A stretch of 10,000 bases of DNA, from positions 1 to 10,000 of the forward strand of contig NZ_JAIWON010000055.1 in the NCBI RefSeq assembly GCF_020216885.1. Direction: 5' to 3'. A program made the translations under genes and the position numbers. The stretch is from Zymomonas sp. Its GTDB lineage: Bacteria; Pseudomonadota; Alphaproteobacteria; Sphingomonadales; Sphingomonadaceae. Positions 1 to 5,897 of this stretch are shown here, piece by piece. The notes beneath the pieces were generated by a model that did not search any database, was not told where the DNA came from, and saw only the letters and a list, made by a program, of their open reading frames with translations. Each line of letters starts with the position of its first letter. The first letter of the stretch is position 1.

Positions 1-1
1 G

Positions 2-334
2 GGCGGATTGCAATTTGTTCATGAAAATTGTGTCTTCGAAGCCCAAGGTCCCAGCGATGTGCCGATCTATGGCCAATATAACGGCCATGAAGGTGTTATA
101 AAATTTTTATCTATTCTATCAGAATTATTCGATACCGAAGATTTCAAATGCTTAGAATGGTTAGATTCCAAAAATTATGTTTTTGGCTATGGCTACATGC
201 AGCATAGAGTCAAAAAGACAGGTAAATTATTCAAATCTGAATGGGCGCTTGTATGCAAAATAGAAAATAATCTTATTATCTCCTATAAAATCTTCGAAGA
301 TACTGCGGCTTTGCAATCGGCTTATAAAGACTAG
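2..334 (+). CDS. SnoaL/NTF2-like protein, 5' end cut by window edge
   Basis: This is the C-terminal 110 codons of an open frame that continues through the left edge without a stop. A TTG at 8 is in frame, but the true start is probably upstream of the window. The visible pattern is typical of the SnoaL/NTF2 cone fold: an early strand (FVHENCVFEA), a short helix after a glycine-rich stretch (YNGHEGVIKFL), then alternating strands (VFGYGYMQHRVKKTGK, SEWALVCKIENNLIISYKIFED). Many such proteins are small-molecule isomerases or hydrolases, or unassigned stress proteins, so the substrate cannot be given. The gene is more AT-rich than its neighbours. No partner gene is visible. The family call is by fold pattern only. 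Confidence 0.6.
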   Translation, partial: GGLQFVHENCVFEAQGPSDVPIYGQYNGHEGVIKFLSILSELFDTEDFKCLEWLDSKNYVFGYGYMQHRVKKTGKLFKSEWALVCKIENNLIISYKIFEDTAALQSAYKD

Positions 335-392
335 GCTAACTTCGATTTAAAGCCCGACATAACTTTGAAAAGATATCTAAAGCCTAACAATT

Positions 393-406
393 TAAGAATA
401 TTCTTA
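393..406. repeat. Perfect 14 bp palindrome in AT-rich gap
   Basis: TAAGAATATTCTTA is perfectly self-complementary and lies about 60 bp past the stop of the SnoaL-like gene. It has no GC-rich stem and only a weak T-rich flank, so it is a poor terminator. It could be a protein-binding site or chance in AT-rich DNA. The rest of 335-544 holds no gene I can support. Confidence 0.3.
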
Positions 407-544
407 TTCTCTAGGCGGATAAGTAAATAAAAACATCCAGCAAACAGACTCAGGAAAGCGGCTCGGTGAAGCTGGCAATCTCGACCATTTAGGCAGGCGT
501 TTATTAGATATTTTAAGGATTAGAATAAGAAAAAATTGGCCTAA

Positions 545-570
545 TTATTTACCAAAGAAAGGGTAAATAA
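545..570 (-). terminator. Probable rho-independent terminator of tRNA-Tyr
   Basis: On the - strand a 9 bp stem (TTATTTACC paired with GGTAAATAA, 562-570 with 545-553) closes an 8-base loop. It is followed within about 9 bases by a run of six T. It starts one base past the CCA end of the tRNA, as expected for a monocistronic tRNA transcript. The stem is AT-rich and so weaker than a classic terminator. Confidence 0.55.
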
Positions 571-657
571 TGGTGGACAGGAATGGATTCGAACCATTGT
601 AGGGCGAAGCCCGGCAGATTTACAGTCTGCTGCCTTTAACCACTCGGCCACCTGTCC
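571..657 (-). tRNA. tRNA-Tyr (GUA anticodon)
   Basis: The - strand folds into a complete class II tRNA of 87 bases. The 7 bp acceptor stem is GGACAGG (651-657) paired with CCTGTCC (575-581), with discriminator A (574) and an encoded CCA (571-573). The D-arm carries GGCCGAGTGGTTAAAGGC. The anticodon stem CAGA/TCTG frames loop bases CT-GTA-AA, giving anticodon GTA at 621-623. A long variable arm (CCGGGCTTCGCCC) is as expected for bacterial tRNA-Tyr, and the T-arm contains GGTTCGAATCC. It decodes UAU and UAC. It stands alone, with no other tRNA or translation gene in the same transcript. Confidence 0.97.
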
Positions 658-684
658 ACAAGGAGGCGATTTATTTGAGGGGGT

Positions 685-713
685 TGAATGGCGAAAATAT
701 CACCATCTGTCAA
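685..713 (-). promoter_or_regulatory. Probable sigma-70-type promoter of tRNA-Tyr
   Basis: On the - strand a perfect TTGACA (708-713) is followed after exactly 17 bp by CATTCA (685-690), a poor match to TATAAT. A C-rich stretch (CCCCC) follows at the expected start region, recalling the GC-rich discriminators of stringently controlled stable-RNA promoters. The tRNA begins 27 bp downstream of the -10. The -35 and its position are convincing; the -10 is weak, as is common in alphaproteobacteria. Confidence 0.5.
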
Positions 714-826
714 GCCGATATTTGAAAAATAATTATTTTTTATTCATTTATCTGAAAAAAAGCGCCCCAAATGACGATTGTCTATTTTACATCCTGTAAG
801 CTGAAACGATATGACAGCTTTCAAAT

Positions 827-857
827 AGGCATTATCCCGAAAGCGATAATATCGCCT
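827..857 (+). other. Interrupted inverted repeat in the rlmB leader
   Basis: AGGC-ATTATC (827-836) pairs with GATAAT (845-850) and, after a 3-base bulge, GCCT (854-857), around an 8-base loop. It ends about 35 bp before the rlmB start codon. No T-run follows, so it is not a terminator. It could be a leader-RNA hairpin or an operator, or it may be fortuitous. The rest of 658-892 holds the tRNA promoter and AT-rich DNA with no gene. Confidence 0.25.
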
Positions 858-892
858 AAGATAACCCAAGACTTGTATTAAGGAATAAATTT

Positions 893-1642
893 ATGGCTCG
901 AAGCCGGAATAAGGCCTCCCCCTCTCATCCTCGTTTTTGGGGACGCCATGCGGTTGAAGCGGCTCTCAATAACCCAGAACGCCATATCCGGCGGATATGG
1001 GCTACAAGGGAAGCCTTGGCACCCTATGATATTGATAAATCTATTCCGGTTACCTTTTCTGATGTTACCGATCTCGGGCGCTTCGTACCGAATGATGCCC
1101 CGCATCAAGGTATTGTTATCGAGGTTGACCCTCTTCCTGATATCTGGCTGGCCGATCTTCTGGATGTGCCGGAAACCGATAAACGCCCACTTCTAGTTCT
1201 CGATCAAGTCACAGATCCCCATAATGTCGGGGCTATTCTACGCTCGGCAGCGGCCTTTGATGCCCTCGGCATCATTACACAAGATCGCCATGCACCTCCG
1301 GAATCCGGCGCTTTAGCACGAGCAGCCAGCGGCGCTTTGGAAGTCGTTCCTTGGGTCAGAGTGACCAATCTAGCGCGGGCTTTGGATGAAATTGCTGAAG
1401 CCGGTTATTGGCGTATTGGTTTGACGGGTCATTCAGAGGCCACATTATCTCAAACCCTAGGCAGTGGAAAAACCGCTTTGGTCTTAGGGGCAGAAGGCGA
1501 AGGCTTGCGGCAGAATACCGAAGCCCATTGCGATGAATTAGCGAAATTGCCGATCAGCTCTAAAATCGAAAGCCTGAATGTTTCAAATGCGGCAGCTGTC
1601 GCCCTTTATGCGGCAGCAGAAAAGCTCAATAGCCAAGACTAA
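893..1642 (+). CDS. rlmB: 23S rRNA 2'-O-ribose methyltransferase, TrmH/SpoU family (RlmB-like)
   Basis: This is a SPOUT-class enzyme of 249 residues, close to the family's usual length. It should transfer a methyl group from S-adenosylmethionine to a ribose 2'-OH, most likely G2251 in the 23S rRNA peptidyl-transferase loop. Residues 1-80 match the substrate-binding domain (FWGRHAVEAAL near 15-25, HQGIVIEV at 71-78). The catalytic trefoil-knot domain carries motif 1 (DQVTDPHNVGAILR, 104-117, with the key N111 and R117), motif 2 (VLGAEGEGLR, 197-206) and motif 3 (LPISSKIESLNVSNAAAVAL, 219-238). The ATG has an AAGGA Shine-Dalgarno at 880-884, 8 bases upstream. The gene is monocistronic and converges on the unknown gene at 1749. 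Other TrmH-family specificities, such as tRNA Gm18, are less likely because the N-terminal domain is of the RlmB type. Confidence 0.9.
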   Translation: MARSRNKASPSHPRFWGRHAVEAALNNPERHIRRIWATREALAPYDIDKSIPVTFSDVTDLGRFVPNDAPHQGIVIEVDPLPDIWLADLLDVPETDKRPLLVLDQVTDPHNVGAILRSAAAFDALGIITQDRHAPPESGALARAASGALEVVPWVRVTNLARALDEIAEAGYWRIGLTGHSEATLSQTLGSGKTALVLGAEGEGLRQNTEAHCDELAKLPISSKIESLNVSNAAAVALYAAAEKLNSQD

Positions 1643-1646
1643 TCAC

Positions 1647-1681
1647 AAGGGTAGTTTCCTTCAAAGAAGGAGACTGCCTTT
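1647..1681 (+). terminator. Stem-loop after rlmB, probable + strand terminator
   Basis: A near-perfect 16 bp stem (1647-1662 with 1666-1681, including G-T wobbles) closes a 3-base AAA loop and begins 5 bases after the rlmB stop codon. The trailing sequence is A-rich and then TTCTTATC, so there is no good U-tract. It may stop transcription weakly or protect the 3' end of the mRNA. Confidence 0.5.
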
Positions 1682-1702
1682 AAAATTCTTATCAAAAACA
1701 AA

Positions 1703-1729
1703 AAAGCCGCCGAATGACGCGGCGGCTTT
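1703..1729 (-). terminator. Rho-independent terminator of the 182-residue gene, possibly bidirectional
   Basis: A 10 bp stem (AAAGCCGCCG at 1703-1712 with CGGCGGCTTT at 1720-1729) closes a 7-base loop. Read on the - strand it runs into TTTTTTGTTTTTG, a strong U-tract, about 20 bases past the stop of the gene at 1749. On the + strand only three T follow the GC stem, so it would be a weak second stop for rlmB. Confidence 0.8.
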
Positions 1730-1748
1730 CATCAAAATATCAAAAACA

Positions 1749-2297
1749 CTAATTCGGCAGATGCTGCTGCACCTTTTCAACCCATTCAGGAATAAAACAA
1801 GGTGGCCGGTTCGACCATCCGGGTGCCGTCACAGCCGCTTCACTAATCGATTGCAAAAGCGCACGACGTTTTTCAGGATGAAGATGCGGCAAAGCAGCCG
1901 ATGCACAAAATGCTGATGGTAACCAAGGACGCACAGCCGCCCCAATCAGCCTTTCGTAAAGAAAACGATAGGCTGAAAAACTGTTCAGACGATCCTGCCC
2001 CAAATCAAAAGCCGACATAATAATCAGCGGCGTCATGAAATGCTGCAAAGATTCCAAACCATTGTCATCCGGTAAGTGATGACGAACCGTATCTAAATGA
2101 TGATACACTTGAGTCTGCGCCCGAATACTGGCCGCTTCGATAACATCCCGCGACCACCGTTCTACAACATCATGGCGTTTCAGACCAATATCCAATGAAC
2201 GACGAATATAGCGTTGAGTTGCAGCCGGAAAGGTCGCAAACTCTTTCATTTCCACCAGAGCCATGGCACCATTCGCTGGTTTCTTCGGGGAATTCAT
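1749..2297 (-). CDS. Hypothetical protein, 182 residues, function unknown
   Basis: I do not recognise this family. From the ATG at 2297 the product is soluble-looking and largely helical. It has a Lys/Pro N-terminus (MNSPKKPANG), an Arg/Trp-rich helix (RYIRRSLDIGLKRHDVVERW, 30-49), a His-rich stretch (VYHHLDTVRHHLPDD, 64-78) and a hydrophobic helix (FMTPLIIMSAFDLG, 87-100). It closes with a Trp/Pro-rich C-terminus. No signal peptide or clear membrane span is seen. The frame stays open to an ATG at 2465, but that start has no ribosome site, while the one at 2297 has GGGAGGA six bases upstream. It lies downstream of the ABC ATPase gene across a 225 bp gap, so it is probably a separate unit ending at the terminator at 1703-1729. 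Coding status is likely from ribosome site, terminator and codon texture, not from homology. Confidence 0.7.
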   Translation of the reverse strand: MNSPKKPANGAMALVEMKEFATFPAATQRYIRRSLDIGLKRHDVVERWSRDVIEAASIRAQTQVYHHLDTVRHHLPDDNGLESLQHFMTPLIIMSAFDLGQDRLNSFSAYRFLYERLIGAAVRPWLPSAFCASAALPHLHPEKRRALLQSISEAAVTAPGWSNRPPCFIPEWVEKVQQHLPN

Positions 2298-2303
2298 GAT
2301 ACG

Positions 2304-2309
2304 TCCTCC
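2304..2309 (-). promoter_or_regulatory. Strong Shine-Dalgarno that sets the start at 2297
   Basis: GGAGGA, within GGGAGGGAGGA, ends six bases before the ATG at 2297 on the - strand. It is the strongest ribosome site in the window. The upstream in-frame ATG at 2465 has nothing comparable, so the shorter 182-residue product is preferred. Confidence 0.75.
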
Positions 2310-2522
2310 CTCCCGTTGGTGCTGAAGCGTTTTTCTCTCCGAAACAAATCGGCAAGAATGTAACGGCAATCTTTTGCTATCTTCACCCCAATTAAGATAA
2401 TCAAAGGCCGATAACTGACTTAACTGTCCTGTTACCTTGTATAAGAGTGGACATTTTTTCGGCATTAAACAAGCTGTGATTAAAGATAATTTATATAATT
2501 AAGGTAAACTCCAAAATTATTT

Positions 2523-3308
2523 TCAAGAATTCACCCGATCATAAGGGGTGACTAAAAAATGCCCTCTATAATTCTGGCTGATTGCTTTTATGTGATAACA
2601 GTGCGCTAGCCGATCTTGGGTCAAAACCGTTTCAGGTGTAGCATCAGCAACAATTTCACCCCGATGCCATAAAAGAAGCCGATCACAATAACGCGCAGCC
2701 AAGGTTAAATCATGAAGGGCAACAATAACAATCCGTCCCTTTTGGGCTTCTTGTGATAACACTTCCATAATCTGCATGGCATAACCAGGATCAAGGGCAG
2801 CCAAAGGCTCATCCGCTAATAAAATAGGCGCATCAACCGCCAAGGCTCGCGCTAACAAGATACGTGCCTGCTCACCACCAGAAAGAGAATCCATAGAACG
2901 ATCAAGCAAATCACCGGTTTTTGTTGTTTCAACAGCATAGGCGATAGCATGGCTATCCTGCTGATTTAATCGGTTTAACGACCGTCCATAGCGTAAACGA
3001 CCAAGAGCAATCAGATCGCGTGCTTTCACAGGCCATTGAATCCGGCGATCTTGGGGCAAATAGGCAATCGCCTCTGCTTTTTGCTGCGGTGACAAATCAG
3101 CAAGGCAGCGGTCATTTAAAATGACCTGCCCTCTTTCTGGAGATTGCAATCCAGCCAATATCTTTAAAAAAGTGGTTTTACCTGCGCCATTGGCACCAAT
3201 CATCCCTGTCAGAATACCCCCGCCAAAGGAACAGCTGCCACAGAGGGTAATAGCCGCCTGATGGCTACCTGTTTTAAACAGAATATCTTCGGCAGCGAGA
3301 TGTATCAT
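2523..3308 (-). CDS. ABC transporter ATP-binding protein, FecE/HmuV/BtuD type
   Basis: This is a cytoplasmic ATPase of 261 residues that would power the adjacent FecCD-type permease. All ABC motifs are intact: Walker A GANGAGKTT (38-46, K44), Q-loop Gln86 in YLPQD, signature LSGGEQ (142-147), Walker B ILLADEP (162-168, catalytic E167), D-loop ALD (171-173) and switch His199 in IVALHDL. The LPQD Q-loop and YG...LNRL region resemble importers of ferric siderophores, haem and cobalamin. The start ATG overlaps the permease stop by 4 bp (ATGA, 3305-3308), so translation is coupled. The substrate cannot be chosen from sequence, because no binding protein or TonB receptor gene is in the window. No clear terminator is seen after the stop; 2298-2522 is AT-rich. 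Confidence 0.9.
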   Translation of the reverse strand: MIHLAAEDILFKTGSHQAAITLCGSCSFGGGILTGMIGANGAGKTTFLKILAGLQSPERGQVILNDRCLADLSPQQKAEAIAYLPQDRRIQWPVKARDLIALGRLRYGRSLNRLNQQDSHAIAYAVETTKTGDLLDRSMDSLSGGEQARILLARALAVDAPILLADEPLAALDPGYAMQIMEVLSQEAQKGRIVIVALHDLTLAARYCDRLLLWHRGEIVADATPETVLTQDRLAHCYHIKAISQNYRGHFLVTPYDRVNS

Positions 3309-4351
3309 AGGCTTTTCATCGCCCCCACGCCCTTTATGGCCTGTCGGAAAAAAATAGGCACTCCGATAAAAGCGGTCACGACCCCCAATTGCAATTCATT
3401 CTGCGTTGGTAACAGACGAACAAGGATATCGGCCAAGGTCACTAATAAAGCGCCCCCCATAGCAGAAGGCCATAACAATTCAGAAGGCAACTGGCGAGTA
3501 AAGGGGCGGAGAATATGCGGCACAATCAAGCCGACAAAACCGATTGCGCCACTAACCGCAACAGCGCCCCCAACCCCTATCGCCAAAGCAGCCATAATCA
3601 ACCAACGCAAGCGAACAAGATCAAATCCCAAACTGGCAGCAACGTCATCCCCTAAGATCAACGCATCAAGGGCGGGTGCCGTGCGCCTAAACAAAAATAG
3701 AGACAGAAAAAACGGCGCAATAAGAAGCAACACATGATTCCAGCTTCGATCTGTAATAGCCCCCATCAACCATGTCATAATTTCCATAGCGGCAAAGGGA
3801 TTGGGGGATAAATTCAAAGCAAGACTAATGCAGGCACCCGAAAAGGCAGCGATAGCCACGCCGCCTAGAATAAGACTTTGGGGATCATTATGGCGACGGA
3901 CAAACCATAATAAAGGCAATAACCCAGCCAAAGCACCGACAAAGGCAAAAAGAGGCAAACAAATGGGAAAGCGTGCAGAAAACCCAAAATAAAAAGCTAA
4001 AACAGCCCCCAAAGCTGCGGCATTAGAAGTGCCTAACAAAGAGGGATCAGCCAAGGGATTTCGCAAATATCCCTGATTAACCGCTCCCGCCATCCCCAAA
4101 ATAGCACCGACAGCTAAACCAACACAAAGGCGGGGGAAACGTAACAATCCCAAAATCAATCCTGCTGTCGGATCACCGACTCCCGTGACCGCCTGCCACA
4201 AAGCCATAACACCGATATGGGTTGACCCGATGGATAAAGACAAAAGAGCCAGCGGCGGCAAACAAATCGACAAATTTATCAGCAGCCGATGCGCTTTATA
4301 AAAAGAAGATAGACCAGAAAAAAAACGCATCCGGTCAAGCCTCTTCCTCAT
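3305..4351 (-). CDS. FecCD-family ABC transporter permease (iron-siderophore/haem/cobalamin type)
   Basis: This inner-membrane permease has 348 residues, normal for the family, and is very hydrophobic, with about ten predicted spans from residue 24 on. Family hallmarks are RFPRLCVGLAVGAILGMAGA (71-90), RNPLADPSLLG (97-107), ILGGVAIAAF (161-170), ILGDDVAASLG (232-242) and the coupling-loop signature GFVGLIVPHILR (271-282). It should form a homodimer that takes substrate from a periplasmic binding protein, with the FecE-like ATPase encoded next. The ATG at 4351 lies inside the flippase gene (17 bp overlap) with GGAAG just upstream. A second ATG at 4330 (residue 8), preceded by GAGG, is an alternative start. 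Confidence 0.92.
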   Translation of the reverse strand: MRKRLDRMRFFSGLSSFYKAHRLLINLSICLPPLALLSLSIGSTHIGVMALWQAVTGVGDPTAGLILGLLRFPRLCVGLAVGAILGMAGAVNQGYLRNPLADPSLLGTSNAAALGAVLAFYFGFSARFPICLPLFAFVGALAGLLPLLWFVRRHNDPQSLILGGVAIAAFSGACISLALNLSPNPFAAMEIMTWLMGAITDRSWNHVLLLIAPFFLSLFLFRRTAPALDALILGDDVAASLGFDLVRLRWLIMAALAIGVGGAVAVSGAIGFVGLIVPHILRPFTRQLPSELLWPSAMGGALLVTLADILVRLLPTQNELQLGVVTAFIGVPIFFRQAIKGVGAMKSL

Positions 4352-5897
4352 CCGCTTCCATCACGGGTTCAGCTAAATCGGGCATTTTCTGGCGTTTAAA
4401 CAGCATCCGGTCTTCAGCCGAAAAGCCTAGATACCAGATAATAGAAGAATAGCTGACCAAGATCATGATAACGCCCAAAGACAGTTCCAGCCATTCAGGG
4501 AAGTGCCGCGCTACCATTCCCACAGCCCCTGCCCCAATCACCGCCGGAAGCAAAGCCCATTTCCAAGGAGAAACGGGCGCTTTCAAAAGGCGACGTAACA
4601 AGCATGATTTCAAAATGGAGCCAGTGCCAAGCGATATCGCCAAAGCAAGTGCTGGGCCCGCGGCGGCCGCCAAATCTGATGGCAAAGGATTATGTCCTAG
4701 ATGCTTATGCAAAACAGAGATCAATGGAATTGAAAGAGCAGCCTGCAAAGACAGCATTGCAATCGAAATAGCCATATTGGTTTTGGGGGCAATATAAATT
4801 AGGGCAGCCTCCGAAATGACTGCCGTTGCCGCTACCACTTCGGCGACCAATAGAAAACATAACGCCCCGTCCCCGCCAGCAAAACGAGGGCCCACCAGCC
4901 CCATAACACCATGACTAGTCAAACCCAAAGCAAGGGTGACACCGGTCTGCGCTGCAATAATCCAAAATCCAACCTGACGCACCTGATTGGCAACCGCCGC
5001 TTTATCACCTGCCTCCAGACTACGGGTAATCACAGGGCCCAAAATCGGATCGAAACTGGTTTTCAGCTTTTGCACCAAAGAGGCAACCTGTTGGGCTACA
5101 TAGTAGATTCCGACGACCGAAGAAGAAAAGAACAACCCCAACAAAACGATATCAAGCCGCCGTGAACTCCATTCGATTGCATCGGCCGCAGCCAAGGGGA
5201 TATTACGTCTTGCCAAAGAAAATAAGGTCGGAATATGGGGACGCCAGCCATGTGGCCAACCGAAACGCTTTAACAGAGGATAAAGCGATGCCGCCAAAGC
5301 CGCGACTGCCGAGGCGACATAGGATAATAACAAACCTTCATGCGGTGCTATCCAAATAAAAATCACCGATGAAATGGACAACACCCAAGGCTCGATAATC
5401 GCCTGCGCTTTCACGCTGGCCGCAATATCGCCATAGAAAGCCAAAGCTGCCAAGGCGATATCAGCCCAGACCAAAGGCACCACGACCCAAGGGAATAACC
5501 AATGGTCAGCAAAGCTGACAGGCGCGCCCCGAAACATCAGAATAGGCAGGAAAGACAAAATCACCGCCCCGATTGAAGCAGTTATCAAGGATAGCAATAA
5601 TGCATCCCCGACAACGTGATTTTCGTCTTTTTTCGTGCGCGCCAATTTCTCGGCCAGCCCTCGGGTCAATCCCAATGTGGCAAGCTGGGCGGTAAATTCT
5701 GTTACCAAAATCGCATAGGCAAAACGGCCAAGCGCATCGGCACCATAGATACGCCCTGCAATAAAAAGGAAAGGAATACGGGCTGCCAAACGTAACAAAA
5801 AGCCAAAAACATTGGTGCGCCCACCCTTTGCCAAAATTGCAATGTCTTTCGCTTCGGCGTCTTCTTTATTCAGGGTTGTCAATGTGCGGCACCCCAA
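4335..5897 (-). CDS. Polysaccharide/lipid-linked oligosaccharide flippase, Wzx/MATE-like
   Basis: This multi-span membrane protein of up to 520 residues has the length and about 12-14 hydrophobic segments of the Polysacc_synt/MurJ-MATE superfamily. Such proteins flip lipid-linked glycan precursors across the inner membrane for LPS O-antigen or exopolysaccharide. The N-terminal GGRTNVFGFLLRLAARIPFL (25-44), followed by GRIYGADALGRFAY (48-61) and an EFTAQLATLGL helix, is the typical first repeat. A second repeat follows a loop near residue 230 with RRLDIVLLGLF. The C-terminus is an acidic cytoplasmic tail ending EADEEEA. No ATG serves as start. TTG at 5897 overlaps polA by 19 bp, and TTG at 5882 overlaps the polA stop as TTGA; both have weak ribosome sites, so the first 5 residues are uncertain. 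The glycan substrate is unknown, and no glycosyltransferase gene is nearby. Confidence 0.85.
   Translation of the reverse strand: MGCRTLTTLNKEDAEAKDIAILAKGGRTNVFGFLLRLAARIPFLFIAGRIYGADALGRFAYAILVTEFTAQLATLGLTRGLAEKLARTKKDENHVVGDALLLSLITASIGAVILSFLPILMFRGAPVSFADHWLFPWVVVPLVWADIALAALAFYGDIAASVKAQAIIEPWVLSISSVIFIWIAPHEGLLLSYVASAVAALAASLYPLLKRFGWPHGWRPHIPTLFSLARRNIPLAAADAIEWSSRRLDIVLLGLFFSSSVVGIYYVAQQVASLVQKLKTSFDPILGPVITRSLEAGDKAAVANQVRQVGFWIIAAQTGVTLALGLTSHGVMGLVGPRFAGGDGALCFLLVAEVVAATAVISEAALIYIAPKTNMAISIAMLSLQAALSIPLISVLHKHLGHNPLPSDLAAAAGPALALAISLGTGSILKSCLLRRLLKAPVSPWKWALLPAVIGAGAVGMVARHFPEWLELSLGVIMILVSYSSIIWYLGFSAEDRMLFKRQKMPDLAEPVMEADEEEA

Noticed and set aside
423..566. Open stretch of about 48 codons on the + strand with slightly higher GC in its first half
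   Set aside because: It has no ATG, GTG or TTG start, matches no family I know, and runs into the tRNA terminator hairpin. It could be a gene relic, but this cannot be supported.
878..1916. Several frames of 76-112 codons overlapping rlmB and its 3' flank
   Set aside because: They are shadows of rlmB or of the terminator region; their products lack domain patterns, whereas rlmB has complete motifs.
2298..2465. N-terminal extension of the 182-residue protein to an ATG at 2465
   Set aside because: No Shine-Dalgarno at 2465, while GGGAGGA precedes the internal ATG at 2297; the extra 56 residues look like translated leader.
3261..5359. + strand frames opposite the ABC, permease and flippase genes
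   Set aside because: They are antisense shadows rich in Lys, Pro, Ala and Asn, as expected opposite hydrophobic membrane genes.
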